A stretch of DNA of 64,000 bases from Rhodanobacter sp. B05 (GTDB lineage: Bacteria > Pseudomonadota > Gammaproteobacteria > Xanthomonadales > Rhodanobacteraceae). A model generated the notes under the pieces. It was given only the letters and a program-made list of their open reading frames with translations, was not told the DNA's origin and ran no database searches. The DNA lies in contig NZ_MUNU01000007.1 in NCBI RefSeq assembly GCF_002001085.1, positions 62,001-126,000 on the forward strand, given 5' to 3'. This document shows, one piece after another, positions 38,355-46,919 of this stretch. A program made the position numbers and the translations under genes. Each line of letters opens with the position of its first letter. The first letter of the stretch is position 1.

Positions 38355-39307
38355 ACGAATCCGCCTCGTGTAGCCGGACCCTGCGGCTGGTCTTTGCCGG
38401 CACTCCGGAGTTCTCCGTGCCCTGTTTCGAGGCCTGCCGCGCCAGCGGCGCCGAAGTGGTGGCCGTCTATACCCAGCCCGATCGTCCGGCGGGCCGCGGG
38501 CGCAAACTCACACCCAGTCCGGTCAAGCAGGCCGCGTTGGCTGTCGGCATCACGGTCGAACAACCCGAGTCGCTGAAATCCGCCGAGGTGCAACAGGCAC
38601 TGGCGGCGTACCGGCCGGACTTGCTGGTGGTGGTCGCTTACGGCCTGATCCTGCCGCGCAAGGTGCTGGCGATTCCGCGACTCGGTTGCTGGAACGTGCA
38701 CGCCAGCCTGCTGCCGCGCTGGCGCGGTGCCGCGCCGATCCAGCGCGCGATCCTTGCAGGCGACGAGGCAAGCGGGGTCGACCTGATGCAGATGGAGGCC
38801 GGGCTGGATACCGGCCCGGTGATGTTGCAGCGGCGTACCCCGATCCGCCGCGACGACACCGGTGGTTCGTTGCACGATCGCCTGTCCGTACTCGGTGCCG
38901 AGGTACTGGCCGAAGGGCTGCGTCGCACGCTGGCCGGCGAGGTGCTGCGCGCGATGCCACAGCCGGCGGACGGCGCGACCTACGCCCACAAGCTGGACAA
39001 GGCCGAGGCGAAGCTGGACTTCGGCCGCGCGGCGATCGAGCTGGAGCGCCAGGTGCGCGCGTTCGATCCGTGGCCGGTCGCCGAGGGCGCGATCGCCGGC
39101 GAGATGCTGCGGATCCACGCCGCCCACGCGATCGCGCGGGATCACCACGCCGAAGCCGGCCGGGTGCTGGGCGCGGGACGGGACGGCATCGAGGTCGCCT
39201 GCGGCCAGGGCGTGCTACGCATCACCGCCGTGCAGCGCGCCGGCGGCAAGCGGATCAGCGCCATCGATTATCTCAACGCACGGCCCGAGTTGCGCCAGCC
39301 ACGATGA
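38351..39307 (+). CDS. fmt: Methionyl-tRNA formyltransferase
   Basis: 318 residues. No ATG or GTG precedes the conserved start [11 protein letters not shown] in frame after the def gene. The best initiator is the TTG at 38351, which overlaps the def stop (TTGA) and has AGGCGG upstream; a CTG at 38381 is a weaker option. Motifs are the formyl-folate site [35 protein letters not shown] and the C-terminal OB-like domain. It formylates initiator tRNA, which is the substrate source for def. Confidence 0.96.
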   Translation: MNESASCSRTLRLVFAGTPEFSVPCFEACRASGAEVVAVYTQPDRPAGRGRKLTPSPVKQAALAVGITVEQPESLKSAEVQQALAAYRPDLLVVVAYGLILPRKVLAIPRLGCWNVHASLLPRWRGAAPIQRAILAGDEASGVDLMQMEAGLDTGPVMLQRRTPIRRDDTGGSLHDRLSVLGAEVLAEGLRRTLAGEVLRAMPQPADGATYAHKLDKAEAKLDFGRAAIELERQVRAFDPWPVAEGAIAGEMLRIHAAHAIARDHHAEAGRVLGAGRDGIEVACGQGVLRITAVQRAGGKRISAIDYLNARPELRQPR

Positions 39308-40605
39308 AGACCGACACCCGCGCGCTGGCCGCCAGGGGACTGGCCGACGTCGCCTTGCGCGGCGCCTCGCTGCGCGAGGTGATGGAACGCTCCGCGCCGA
39401 AGCTGGCCGATCCGCGTGACCGCGCCCTGCTGATGGCCCTGCTCAGCGAAGGCGCGCGCTGGTGGCTGCGTTTCGATGCGGCGATCGACGGCCTGCTGGA
39501 AAAGTCGCTGCGGCACAAGGACCCCGCCGTACACGCCCTGCTGGTGCTGGGTCTGGTTCAGCTGGAAATCCTGGAACTGCAGGACTACGCCGCGGTGGCC
39601 GCCACCGTGGAAGCCGTGCGCACGCTCAAGCGCCCGCAGCTGGCCGGGTTGGTCAACGCGGTGTTGCGCCGCTGGCAGCGCGAGCGCGAAAGCCTGCTGG
39701 CGAAGCTCGACAGCAAACCGCAGACCCGCCACGCCCACCCCGCGTGGCTGGCCGCCGCGTTGCAGCGAGACTGGCCGGCGCAGGCCGACGCGGTGATGGA
39801 CGCCGACAACCGCGAGCCGCCGCTGATGCTGCGGGTCAATCGCCGGCGCAGCGAGCGCGACATCCTGATCGACCAGTTGCAGGCAGCCGGGTACGCGGCG
39901 ACGCCACACCCGTGGCTGGCCGATGCGCTGGTTCTGCCGCACAGCGCCGATGTCACCCGCATGCCCGGTTTCGAGGATGGTCACTTCGCGGTACAGGACG
40001 GCGCCGCCCAGGTGGCCGCCGATCTCGCCGACCTGCGCGATGGCCTGCGCGTGCTGGATGCCTGTGCCGCGCCCGGCGGCAAGGCCTGCCACCTGCTCGA
40101 GCGCGCCGACATCGACCTGACCGCGCTGGAGTTCGAGCCGGCGCGGGCCGAACGCATCCGCCAGAATCTGATGCGCCTGCGCCTGAATGCGAAAGTGCTG
40201 ATCGGCGATGCCGGCGCGCCAAAAGCCTGGTGGAAGGGCCAGCCGTTTGACCGCATCCTGATCGACGCGCCCTGCTCGGCCACCGGTGTACTGCGCCGCC
40301 GGCCGGACGTGCGCCTGCATCGGCGCGAGAGCGACATCGCCGGCATGCAGGCGCAGCAGCGCCGTATCCTCGCCGCACTGTGGCCGCTGCTTGCCCCGGG
40401 CGGGCGGTTGATCTACATCACCTGCTCGGTGCTGCGCGCGGAGAACGAGGCGATCGTCGGCGAATTGCTGGCCGCGCAGGCGGATGCGCAGGTCGTGGCA
40501 TTCACCCTGCCGACGGGCCAGCCCGCCGCGACCGGCTGGCAGATCCTGCCGGGCGATGGCGACCTCGACGGCATGTATTACGCGGCACTTCGCAAGCGGG
40601 ATTGA
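39304..40605 (+). CDS. rsmB: 16S rRNA (cytosine-967-C5)-methyltransferase
   Basis: 433 residues, start overlapping the fmt stop (ATGA). The N-terminal NusB-like RNA-binding domain covers about residues 1-130. The SAM domain shows [30 protein letters not shown] with the first active cysteine and [10 protein letters not shown] with the second. Confidence 0.97.
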   Translation: MKTDTRALAARGLADVALRGASLREVMERSAPKLADPRDRALLMALLSEGARWWLRFDAAIDGLLEKSLRHKDPAVHALLVLGLVQLEILELQDYAAVAATVEAVRTLKRPQLAGLVNAVLRRWQRERESLLAKLDSKPQTRHAHPAWLAAALQRDWPAQADAVMDADNREPPLMLRVNRRRSERDILIDQLQAAGYAATPHPWLADALVLPHSADVTRMPGFEDGHFAVQDGAAQVAADLADLRDGLRVLDACAAPGGKACHLLERADIDLTALEFEPARAERIRQNLMRLRLNAKVLIGDAGAPKAWWKGQPFDRILIDAPCSATGVLRRRPDVRLHRRESDIAGMQAQQRRILAALWPLLAPGGRLIYITCSVLRAENEAIVGELLAAQADAQVVAFTLPTGQPAATGWQILPGDGDLDGMYYAALRKRD

Positions 40606-40675
40606 TTGCCATGTCACACCTCGAAGACCGCACCGGCCGGCTATGCTTGGCAGCACCGCTCCCCTCGCAGACAGA

Positions 40676-42397
40676 ATGCCGCACGTCGTGAAGCCCCTGC
40701 TGCCCCTGTCCCGCGCCCGTCCGTTGTGGCTACGCGATGCCCGCGGGGAGCTGCTGCTGTTCGGCGTATTTGCCGTGCTGTTGCTCGGTCTCGGCATCGG
40801 CCTGCGCGATCCGTGGCCATCGGACGAACCGCGTTTCGCCCTCGTCGCGCACTGGATGGTCGAACACGGCCAGTGGCTGTTTCCGCATCGCGGCCACGAG
40901 CTGTACCCGGACAAGCCACCAGTGTTCATGTGGCTGGAGGCGCTGGCCTACCTGCTGACCCGCAGCTGGCGGGTGGCCTTCCTGCTGCCGTCCCTGCTGG
41001 CCGGCCTGGGCGCGCTGGCGCTGGTCTACGACCTGGCGCGGCGCTTGTGGAACCATCGCAGCGCACTGCTGGCCGCAGCCACCTTGCTGGTCACGATCCA
41101 CTTCACCTACCAGATGCGCAACGCGCAGATCGATCCGTTGCTGTTGGGCTGGATCACCCTCGCCAATTACGGCCTGCTGCGCCACCTGCTGCTGGGGCCG
41201 GCGTGGCGCTGGTTTGCCGTCGGCTGTTTTTTTGCCGGTGTCGGCGTGGCGACTAAGGGCGTCGGTGTGCTCGCCCTGCTGATGCTGGTCCCTTACCTGA
41301 TTGCCCGGCGCGGTGGATGGCGCCATCTGGCACGGCCTGCCGGCGGCTGGCGCTGGGCCGGTGGCGTGGCCATGTTCCTGCTGCCGATCCTGGGCTGGCT
41401 GCTGCCGATGCTGCTGGTGGCCCGTGCCGACGGCGATCCGCAGCACGCCGCCTACGTGCAGAACATCCTGTTCGGGCAGACCGTGCATCGCTACGCCACG
41501 CCGACCGGGCATCTCCATTCGCCGTTCTATTTCCTCGGCATCATCGCGGTCGACTGGCTGCCGCTGTCGTTGCTGCTGCCGTGGGCACTGCCGGCGTGGT
41601 GGCGGCGACTGCAGCGGCGCGATGCACGCTTCCTGCTGCCGCTGGGCTGGATCGTGCTGATCCTGCTGTTCTTCTCGATCAGCCCGGGCAAACGCGATGT
41701 GTACATCCTGCCCGCGCTGCCGATGGCCGTACTGGCGCTGGCGCCCCTGCTGCCCGGCCTGCTGCGCCGGCGCGGCGTGCGCCTCGCGGTGTTCGCACTG
41801 ACCACGCTGCTGGGCGCGTTGCTGACCCTGGGCGCCGCACTGGCCTTGCTGCGTCACCCGCCCTGGGCGCTGAAGATCGAGCAAAGCCTGGATCCGCAGA
41901 TCTGGTGGCTGGGGCTGGTCATCGGCTGTGCCGGGCTGGTCATCGCATCATTCACCCGTGTACGCCGGGCTCCGCTGGGTTGGCTGCTGTTCGCGGGCGT
42001 GCTGTGGAGCCTGTATGGCCTGTGGGGCTACCCCATGCTCAACGGCGACCGTTCGGCGCGCGACGTGATGGTCAGGGCGCGTGCGATCGCCGGTCCGCAG
42101 GCCAGCATCGGCCTGCTGGCCTGGAAGGAACAGAACCTGCTGATGGCGCAAGGTCCGGTCACCGAGTTCGGCTTCCTCAAGCCGTGGCCGCAGCAATACG
42201 CCGAGGCCGTCGCGTGGCTACGGCAGGATCCGGCGCAGCGCTGGATCTTCAGCCTGGATACGGCGATGGGCACCTGCGTGGACCGGCGTCGCGCCACCTA
42301 CGCCGGCCACGCCAACCGGCGCGAGTGGTGGATGTTCAGGCTGGACGCGGTATTACCTGGCTGTATTCCCCGCGACAATGGCGACGACGACGAATGA
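40676..42397 (+). CDS. GT39/ArnT-like membrane glycosyltransferase
   Basis: 573 residues with 11-12 predicted membrane helices. It belongs to the PMT/ArnT superfamily that transfers sugars from polyprenyl-phosphate donors on the periplasmic face. The first periplasmic loop has the expected acidic motif PWPSDEPRF (D50, E51) and PHRGHELYPDKPPVFMW. A second start (GTG at 40688) is possible. It overlaps the O-antigen-ligase-like gene by 4 bp (ATGA). ArnT itself attaches aminoarabinose to lipid A; the specific sugar and acceptor here are unknown. Confidence 0.88.
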   Translation: MPHVVKPLLPLSRARPLWLRDARGELLLFGVFAVLLLGLGIGLRDPWPSDEPRFALVAHWMVEHGQWLFPHRGHELYPDKPPVFMWLEALAYLLTRSWRVAFLLPSLLAGLGALALVYDLARRLWNHRSALLAAATLLVTIHFTYQMRNAQIDPLLLGWITLANYGLLRHLLLGPAWRWFAVGCFFAGVGVATKGVGVLALLMLVPYLIARRGGWRHLARPAGGWRWAGGVAMFLLPILGWLLPMLLVARADGDPQHAAYVQNILFGQTVHRYATPTGHLHSPFYFLGIIAVDWLPLSLLLPWALPAWWRRLQRRDARFLLPLGWIVLILLFFSISPGKRDVYILPALPMAVLALAPLLPGLLRRRGVRLAVFALTTLLGALLTLGAALALLRHPPWALKIEQSLDPQIWWLGLVIGCAGLVIASFTRVRRAPLGWLLFAGVLWSLYGLWGYPMLNGDRSARDVMVRARAIAGPQASIGLLAWKEQNLLMAQGPVTEFGFLKPWPQQYAEAVAWLRQDPAQRWIFSLDTAMGTCVDRRRATYAGHANRREWWMFRLDAVLPGCIPRDNGDDDE

Positions 42398-43767
42398 CCT
42401 CCGTGACGCAACCATGGATTGCCACAGGCGCCGGTGCGCCCGACCTGCGCGATGCCCCACAATGGCAGCCGTGCATCGACGACCCGTGTGCCCGCCCAGT
42501 TGTCCCGATGGAAGATCACCTCGTGCAGGCAACCCTGAAACCCTGGCAAGCATGGGTGCTCTCCATCCTGGTGGCCCTGATGCCGCTGTCGTTCTCGATC
42601 GACCTGCGCCTCAAGGCGGTGCCCACCGGCTTGTTGTTTCTGATCGGGCTGGCCCTGCTCGTCGGTTCCGCCAGCACGCGCCGCAGCTTCCGCGCGGCGT
42701 GGCTGCCGGTGGCAGCGGCGTTGCTGATGACCGGGTTCGTGATCGTCAACGTGCTGGTCCACCAGCTTGGCTGGCGGCCGCTGGACCGCCCCGGCCACAT
42801 CCTGTTGTTCCTCGCCACGGCGGCATGCTTCAGCCTGCCGCTGCGGATGCGACTGGTCTGGGCGGGATTCAGCCTGACCGCGATCGCGCTCGGCGCGGCA
42901 GGGTTCGTGCAATACCACGTGCTGGGGATCGATCGCGCCTACGGGCTGAACGGGGGCGCCTCTGCCTCGATCGAACTGGCCACCATCCTGCTGGGGCTTT
43001 CCGCGGTGGCCCTCGTGCAGTTTCTGGTCCCCGCCAGCCGTCGATGGGAAAAGGTCCTGCACGTCGTCGCCATGGCCTTCGGCATGTATGGCGCCCTGCT
43101 GACCCAGAGTCGTGGCCCGTTGCTGGCGTTTGCGCCGATTTTCGTGTTGCTGGTGCTGCTGCACGCACGCCGCACCGGCCGCTGGCGATCAAGTTTGCTG
43201 CTGGCCGGCGCGGTGTGCGTGGTTGCCGGCGGAGCGACGTTCGGCATGCGCCACGAGATGGTGTCGCGTTTCGAGGCGATCGCCCCGGAAGTGACCAGTT
43301 TCGATCATCGGCACGATGCCACGGGTGCCGTGCGCGAACGGCTCGAGATGTGGCGCACGGCCGGGCGTGCCTTCATGGCCCATCCCGTCGCCGGCATCGG
43401 CATCGGCCAGTTCGCCGCCTACACGCATCAGGAGATCGTCGCCGGTCGCAGCAATCCGATCATCGGCCGCTACAACCAGCCGCACAACGAATACCTGGAG
43501 GCGGCCGCCAGCGGTGGCATCCCCGGCCTGCTGGTGCTGCTGGGCGTGTTCCTCGTGCCACTGTGGTATTTCAGCCGCCACGTGCTCGACCCGGATGGCG
43601 ACATCGCGACGCCGGCCTCGATCGGGGTGGCAGTGATCGGCCTGTACATGCTGTGCGCGCTCACCGACAGCGTCTTCTACCGCATGATGACGCAGTCGTT
43701 CTATTTCTTCCTGGTGCTTGGGCTCGCCTTGCGGATCGGCGCGCTGAGCCGGCCGGACGAGGGCTGA
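42394..43767 (+). CDS. O-antigen ligase-like (Wzy_C) membrane protein
   Basis: 457 residues from the ATG that overlaps the previous stop. About 12 membrane helices and a large periplasmic loop with the Wzy_C pattern (SRGPLLAFAPI; RLEMWRTAGRAFMAHPVAGIGIGQF; QPHNEYLEAAASGGIPGLL) match WaaL and related glycan polymerases or ligases. The first 38 residues are hydrophilic and an internal ATG at 42508 is an alternative start. It probably joins a polyprenyl-linked glycan to lipid A core or protein. Confidence 0.87.
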   Translation: MTSVTQPWIATGAGAPDLRDAPQWQPCIDDPCARPVVPMEDHLVQATLKPWQAWVLSILVALMPLSFSIDLRLKAVPTGLLFLIGLALLVGSASTRRSFRAAWLPVAAALLMTGFVIVNVLVHQLGWRPLDRPGHILLFLATAACFSLPLRMRLVWAGFSLTAIALGAAGFVQYHVLGIDRAYGLNGGASASIELATILLGLSAVALVQFLVPASRRWEKVLHVVAMAFGMYGALLTQSRGPLLAFAPIFVLLVLLHARRTGRWRSSLLLAGAVCVVAGGATFGMRHEMVSRFEAIAPEVTSFDHRHDATGAVRERLEMWRTAGRAFMAHPVAGIGIGQFAAYTHQEIVAGRSNPIIGRYNQPHNEYLEAAASGGIPGLLVLLGVFLVPLWYFSRHVLDPDGDIATPASIGVAVIGLYMLCALTDSVFYRMMTQSFYFFLVLGLALRIGALSRPDEG

Positions 43768-43784
43768 CAGCCGGCGCGACGAGC

Positions 43785-44678
43785 TCAGGCCACCGCAGCC
43801 CGCCCCACCGCGATCCGGCCCGGCGGAATCGGCGGCAGGCTCAGCGCCGCTGAGTGGACAGTGCGAAGGTCCATCGGCGCTTCGGCGAATTCAAGCATGC
43901 ACTGCTCCACGCCGCGCTCGCAGCGAATGAGGCCCAGACGCTTGGTCTCTTCCAGGATGCGATCGTTCGGATTGTCGACGAGGTGCTTGCGGGTGCGATG
44001 GTAAAGATGCACCGCCAGACCGCCCAGACGCAGGTCGCGCCGGGCCACGCCGGCATGGAAGGCGCGTACCGCCAGTTCGGTATCCTCGCGGCCCCATCCG
44101 GTCATCGTCTCGTTGAAGCCGTTGAGACGCAGCAGGTCGTCGCGCCAGAACGCCATGTTGCAGCTCTTGATGCCGCGCTGCCGGGTGCTTGGCCGCGCAA
44201 ACAGGCGTGCCAGCAGCGGCAATCGCAAGGTATGTCGCCGTCGATCGATGCCGCGGCGGAAAAACTCCGGGAACGAGGGACCGCGCCCCAGCATGTCCTT
44301 GACCGAGCTTGCGTCGGTCAGCACGCGCGAACCTTGGGCGAAACAGCCGCGTCGCGCAAATGCCCGGTGATCGGCGATGAAGTGACGCTCGGCCACCATG
44401 TCACCGTCGAGCAGGATGACGTAGTCGCCCCGGGCCGCGGCAATCGCGCGGTTGCGTGCGCGACTCATCCGCGCGCCGTCATCCGGCTGCCACAGATGCA
44501 CCAGCCGAACCGGATAATCGCGTGCGAGGCGCAACAGCAACTCGCGCGTGGCGGGTTGCGAGCCATCGTCCGTGACGATGACTTCATACGGCAACTCGGT
44601 CTGGCTGGCGAGCGCCCGCAGCACCAGCTCGAGCGCCTCGGGCCAGTTGTAGGTGATTACGGCAACGCTGATGCGCAT
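43785..44678 (-). CDS. GT2-family glycosyltransferase
   Basis: 297 residues from the ATG at 44678, with conserved ISVAVITYNWPEALELVLRAL directly following. GT-A motifs are the nucleotide-binding VTDDGSQ and LLDGDMV (DxD). WGREDTELAVRAFHAG with the catalytic acidic ED lies at about residues 212-227. No membrane segments are seen; it is a cytoplasmic enzyme acting on lipid-linked acceptors. It is the only minus-strand gene of the cluster, convergent with the ligase gene. Confidence 0.9.
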   Translation of the reverse strand: MRISVAVITYNWPEALELVLRALASQTELPYEVIVTDDGSQPATRELLLRLARDYPVRLVHLWQPDDGARMSRARNRAIAAARGDYVILLDGDMVAERHFIADHRAFARRGCFAQGSRVLTDASSVKDMLGRGPSFPEFFRRGIDRRRHTLRLPLLARLFARPSTRQRGIKSCNMAFWRDDLLRLNGFNETMTGWGREDTELAVRAFHAGVARRDLRLGGLAVHLYHRTRKHLVDNPNDRILEETKRLGLIRCERGVEQCMLEFAEAPMDLRTVHSAALSLPPIPPGRIAVGRAAVA

Positions 44679-45003
44679 GGGCTGCCCCGGGCTGACGATT
44701 CGTGCAGATTGCTGTTGGCGCGACCTCCAGCCGCAAGCAGACACATCCAGAGCCCGGTCCTGTTCCGCCAAGCCATCCAGGCCCGATATCTTGCTGTCAG
44801 ACGACCACCTGATTGACAGACGACCCTCAGAGTCTCTCGTCGAGAGACTCTGTCCCGAGGCTTGCCGTCCGTGTGATGTCCCCGGGGATGATCGGTCGCT
44901 GCGTGTCGCGTCCGGTTCAGTCGACGCCGGCATCGGTGCTCGTCCCATGGGCGAATGATAACTCCATGCCGGGCGGACCGCATGCATCGGCTAGAATCCG
45001 CCC
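44679..45003. other. 325-bp divergent intergenic region with palindrome
   Basis: There is no gene. It contains a near-perfect palindrome (CAGAGTCTCTCG/T/CGAGAGACTCTG at 44828-44852) and a direct repeat CAGACGACC at 44798-44806 and 44817-44825. These could be sites for a regulator of the two divergent glycosyltransferase genes. A TAGAAT at 44992-44997 lies only 6 bp before the rightward start codon, which would give a leaderless message if it is the -10 box. Confidence 0.55.
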
Positions 45004-45819
45004 ATGCCCGCCCTTCCGCTGACCCTCGCCGTCATCACCCACAACGAGGCCGACACGATTGCGCGATGCCTGGACAGTGTCCCGTTCGCGGCCGAAAAGC
45101 TGGTGGTCGATTCGGGCAGTGACGACGACACCGTGGCGATCGCGCAGGCGCACGGCGCGCGCGTTGTGCACCAGGATTGGCTCGGTTTCGGCGCGCAACG
45201 CAACTTTGCCAGTGGCCAGTGCAGCCATGACTGGATCCTGGTGCTGGATGCCGACGAATACCTCAGCCCCGAACTCGCCGGCGAACTGCAACAGCGCCTG
45301 CCCACGCTGATGGCGAGCGACACGCCAGCCGCCTGGCTGCGCCGCAGCACGATCTACATGGGCCGGCCGATGCGCTGGTACCGACCGGCCGTGGGCGAAA
45401 AGCTGGCGCGGCTGTATCACCGCGGTCGGGCGCGCTGGAGCGATGCGCGCGTACATGAATCGTTGCGCTTCGACGGCGCCGCGCCAACCCTGCGCGCGAC
45501 CTTCAACCACACCAACAATCCGACCCTGGTGCACAAGCAACTCAAGGTGCTGCGCTACACCGAACTGAAGTGCCGGGACTGGCTGGACAAGCGCAAACCG
45601 GTGCGCATGTGGCAGGCGCCCTTCGTGTTTGCGCTCGCCTTCCTCAAGGATTACGTCTTTCGGCTGGCCTTCCTCGACGGCTGGCGGGGTTTCATGATCG
45701 CCCACACGGCGGCAAGCTACGCCATCTACAAGCGCATGCGCCATTACGAAATGGTGCACAGCCCGGATTCGGTGGCGCGCGCCGCCGGCCTGCTGCACAA
45801 GCATGAAATCGATCGCTGA
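45004..45819 (+). CDS. GT2-family (WaaE/KdtX-like) glycosyltransferase
   Basis: 271 residues. Conserved motifs are LAVITHNEADTIARCLDSV, VVDSGSDDDT, the metal-binding VLDADEYL and RLYHRGRARWSDARVHESL. These are typical of the LPS-core beta-1,4-glucosyltransferase branch (WaaE), which adds a sugar to inner-core heptose. A C-terminal amphipathic or membrane-associated region (FVFALAFLKDYVFRLAFLDG) is usual for the group. It overlaps the next gene by one base (TGATG). Confidence 0.9.
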   Translation: MPALPLTLAVITHNEADTIARCLDSVPFAAEKLVVDSGSDDDTVAIAQAHGARVVHQDWLGFGAQRNFASGQCSHDWILVLDADEYLSPELAGELQQRLPTLMASDTPAAWLRRSTIYMGRPMRWYRPAVGEKLARLYHRGRARWSDARVHESLRFDGAAPTLRATFNHTNNPTLVHKQLKVLRYTELKCRDWLDKRKPVRMWQAPFVFALAFLKDYVFRLAFLDGWRGFMIAHTAASYAIYKRMRHYEMVHSPDSVARAAGLLHKHEIDR

Positions 45820-46850
45820 TGACTGGTCCCAAGCGCTATCTCCTGTACGGATCGGAGCGTTATGCGCTGGCCATCCTGCGCCCGGTGCAGGAGGCGATTC
45901 GCGCCCGTGGCGGCGAGACGGGCTGGTTTTTCGACGGCCCAGGGGCCGCGGACCTGGTCGAGGGCGAACGCCTGTTGACCGTGTCGCAAGTGCGTGCGTG
46001 GAAACCGTTGGCCGTGCTGACGCCGGGCAACCACCTGCCGCATTTCTTTCCGGGCGTGAAGGTCGAGGTGTTTCACGGCTTCGACGCCGGCAAGCCGCGG
46101 CACATCTACATCCGCGGCTTCTTCGACCTGTATTGCACCACCGGTCCGCGCGACACCGCGCAGTTCGAGGCGCTGGCCGAGCGGCTCGGCCACTTCGCCG
46201 TGACGGAAACCGGCTGGCCCAAGCTCGACCCCTTCATGCGTGACATTGCCGGCCCGCTGCCGGCGCTGCGCCGGCCACCGGTGATCCTGTACCACTCCAC
46301 CTTCTCGCCTTCATGGAGCGCCGCCGAGACGCTGTACGAGGAAGTGAAGCGGCTTTCCCGCGACGGGCGCTGGCGCTGGATCGTCACCTTTCACCCGAAG
46401 ATGAACCCGGAGACCCGCGCGCGCTACCAGGCGCTGCAGAACGAACACCTCGCGTTCGCGCAGAACGACAACATCCTCGAGCTGTTCCCGAAGGTCGACA
46501 TGATGTGCTCCGATACGTCCTCGGCGCTCAACGAATTCCTGCTCACCGGCAAGCCGGTGGTGACCTTCAAGAACCGCCGGCCCGGCCCCCAGCTGATCGA
46601 TATCGACGATCCGGCCCAGTTCGAGCCTGCGATCGAGCGCGCGCTGGCGCGACCACCGGAGCTGATGCAGGCAGTCCGCGACTACGCCGACGCGATCCAT
46701 CCGTATCGCGACGGCCGTTCCAGCGAGCGCGTACTTGACGCCATCGATGCCTTCGTCGCGCGCGGCGCAAGAAACCGCCGACGCAAGCCGCTGAATCTGT
46801 GGCGCAAACTCAAGTTGCGCCGCCGCATCGGCTACTGGGGGCCAGCCTGA
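45819..46850 (+). CDS. CDP-glycerol glycerophosphotransferase-like protein
   Basis: 343 residues. The GT-B-like C-terminal half shows WRWIVTFHPKMNPETR and DTSSALNEFLLTGKPVVTFKNR, which fit the teichoic-acid-type CDP-glycerol glycerophosphotransferases. In Gram-negative bacteria such proteins add phosphoglycerol or a sugar-alcohol phosphate to surface glycans, or act on undetermined nucleotide-activated substrates. It starts in the stop codon of the GT2 gene and precedes a GT39 gene by 69 bp. Confidence 0.82.
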   Translation: MTGPKRYLLYGSERYALAILRPVQEAIRARGGETGWFFDGPGAADLVEGERLLTVSQVRAWKPLAVLTPGNHLPHFFPGVKVEVFHGFDAGKPRHIYIRGFFDLYCTTGPRDTAQFEALAERLGHFAVTETGWPKLDPFMRDIAGPLPALRRPPVILYHSTFSPSWSAAETLYEEVKRLSRDGRWRWIVTFHPKMNPETRARYQALQNEHLAFAQNDNILELFPKVDMMCSDTSSALNEFLLTGKPVVTFKNRRPGPQLIDIDDPAQFEPAIERALARPPELMQAVRDYADAIHPYRDGRSSERVLDAIDAFVARGARNRRRKPLNLWRKLKLRRRIGYWGPA

Positions 46851-46919
46851 CCGCGCTCCGGTGTCGGGCTCCCGGCACCGCGCAGGCTAGAATCACCGCA
46901 GTCCACCAAGAGCCTGCCC

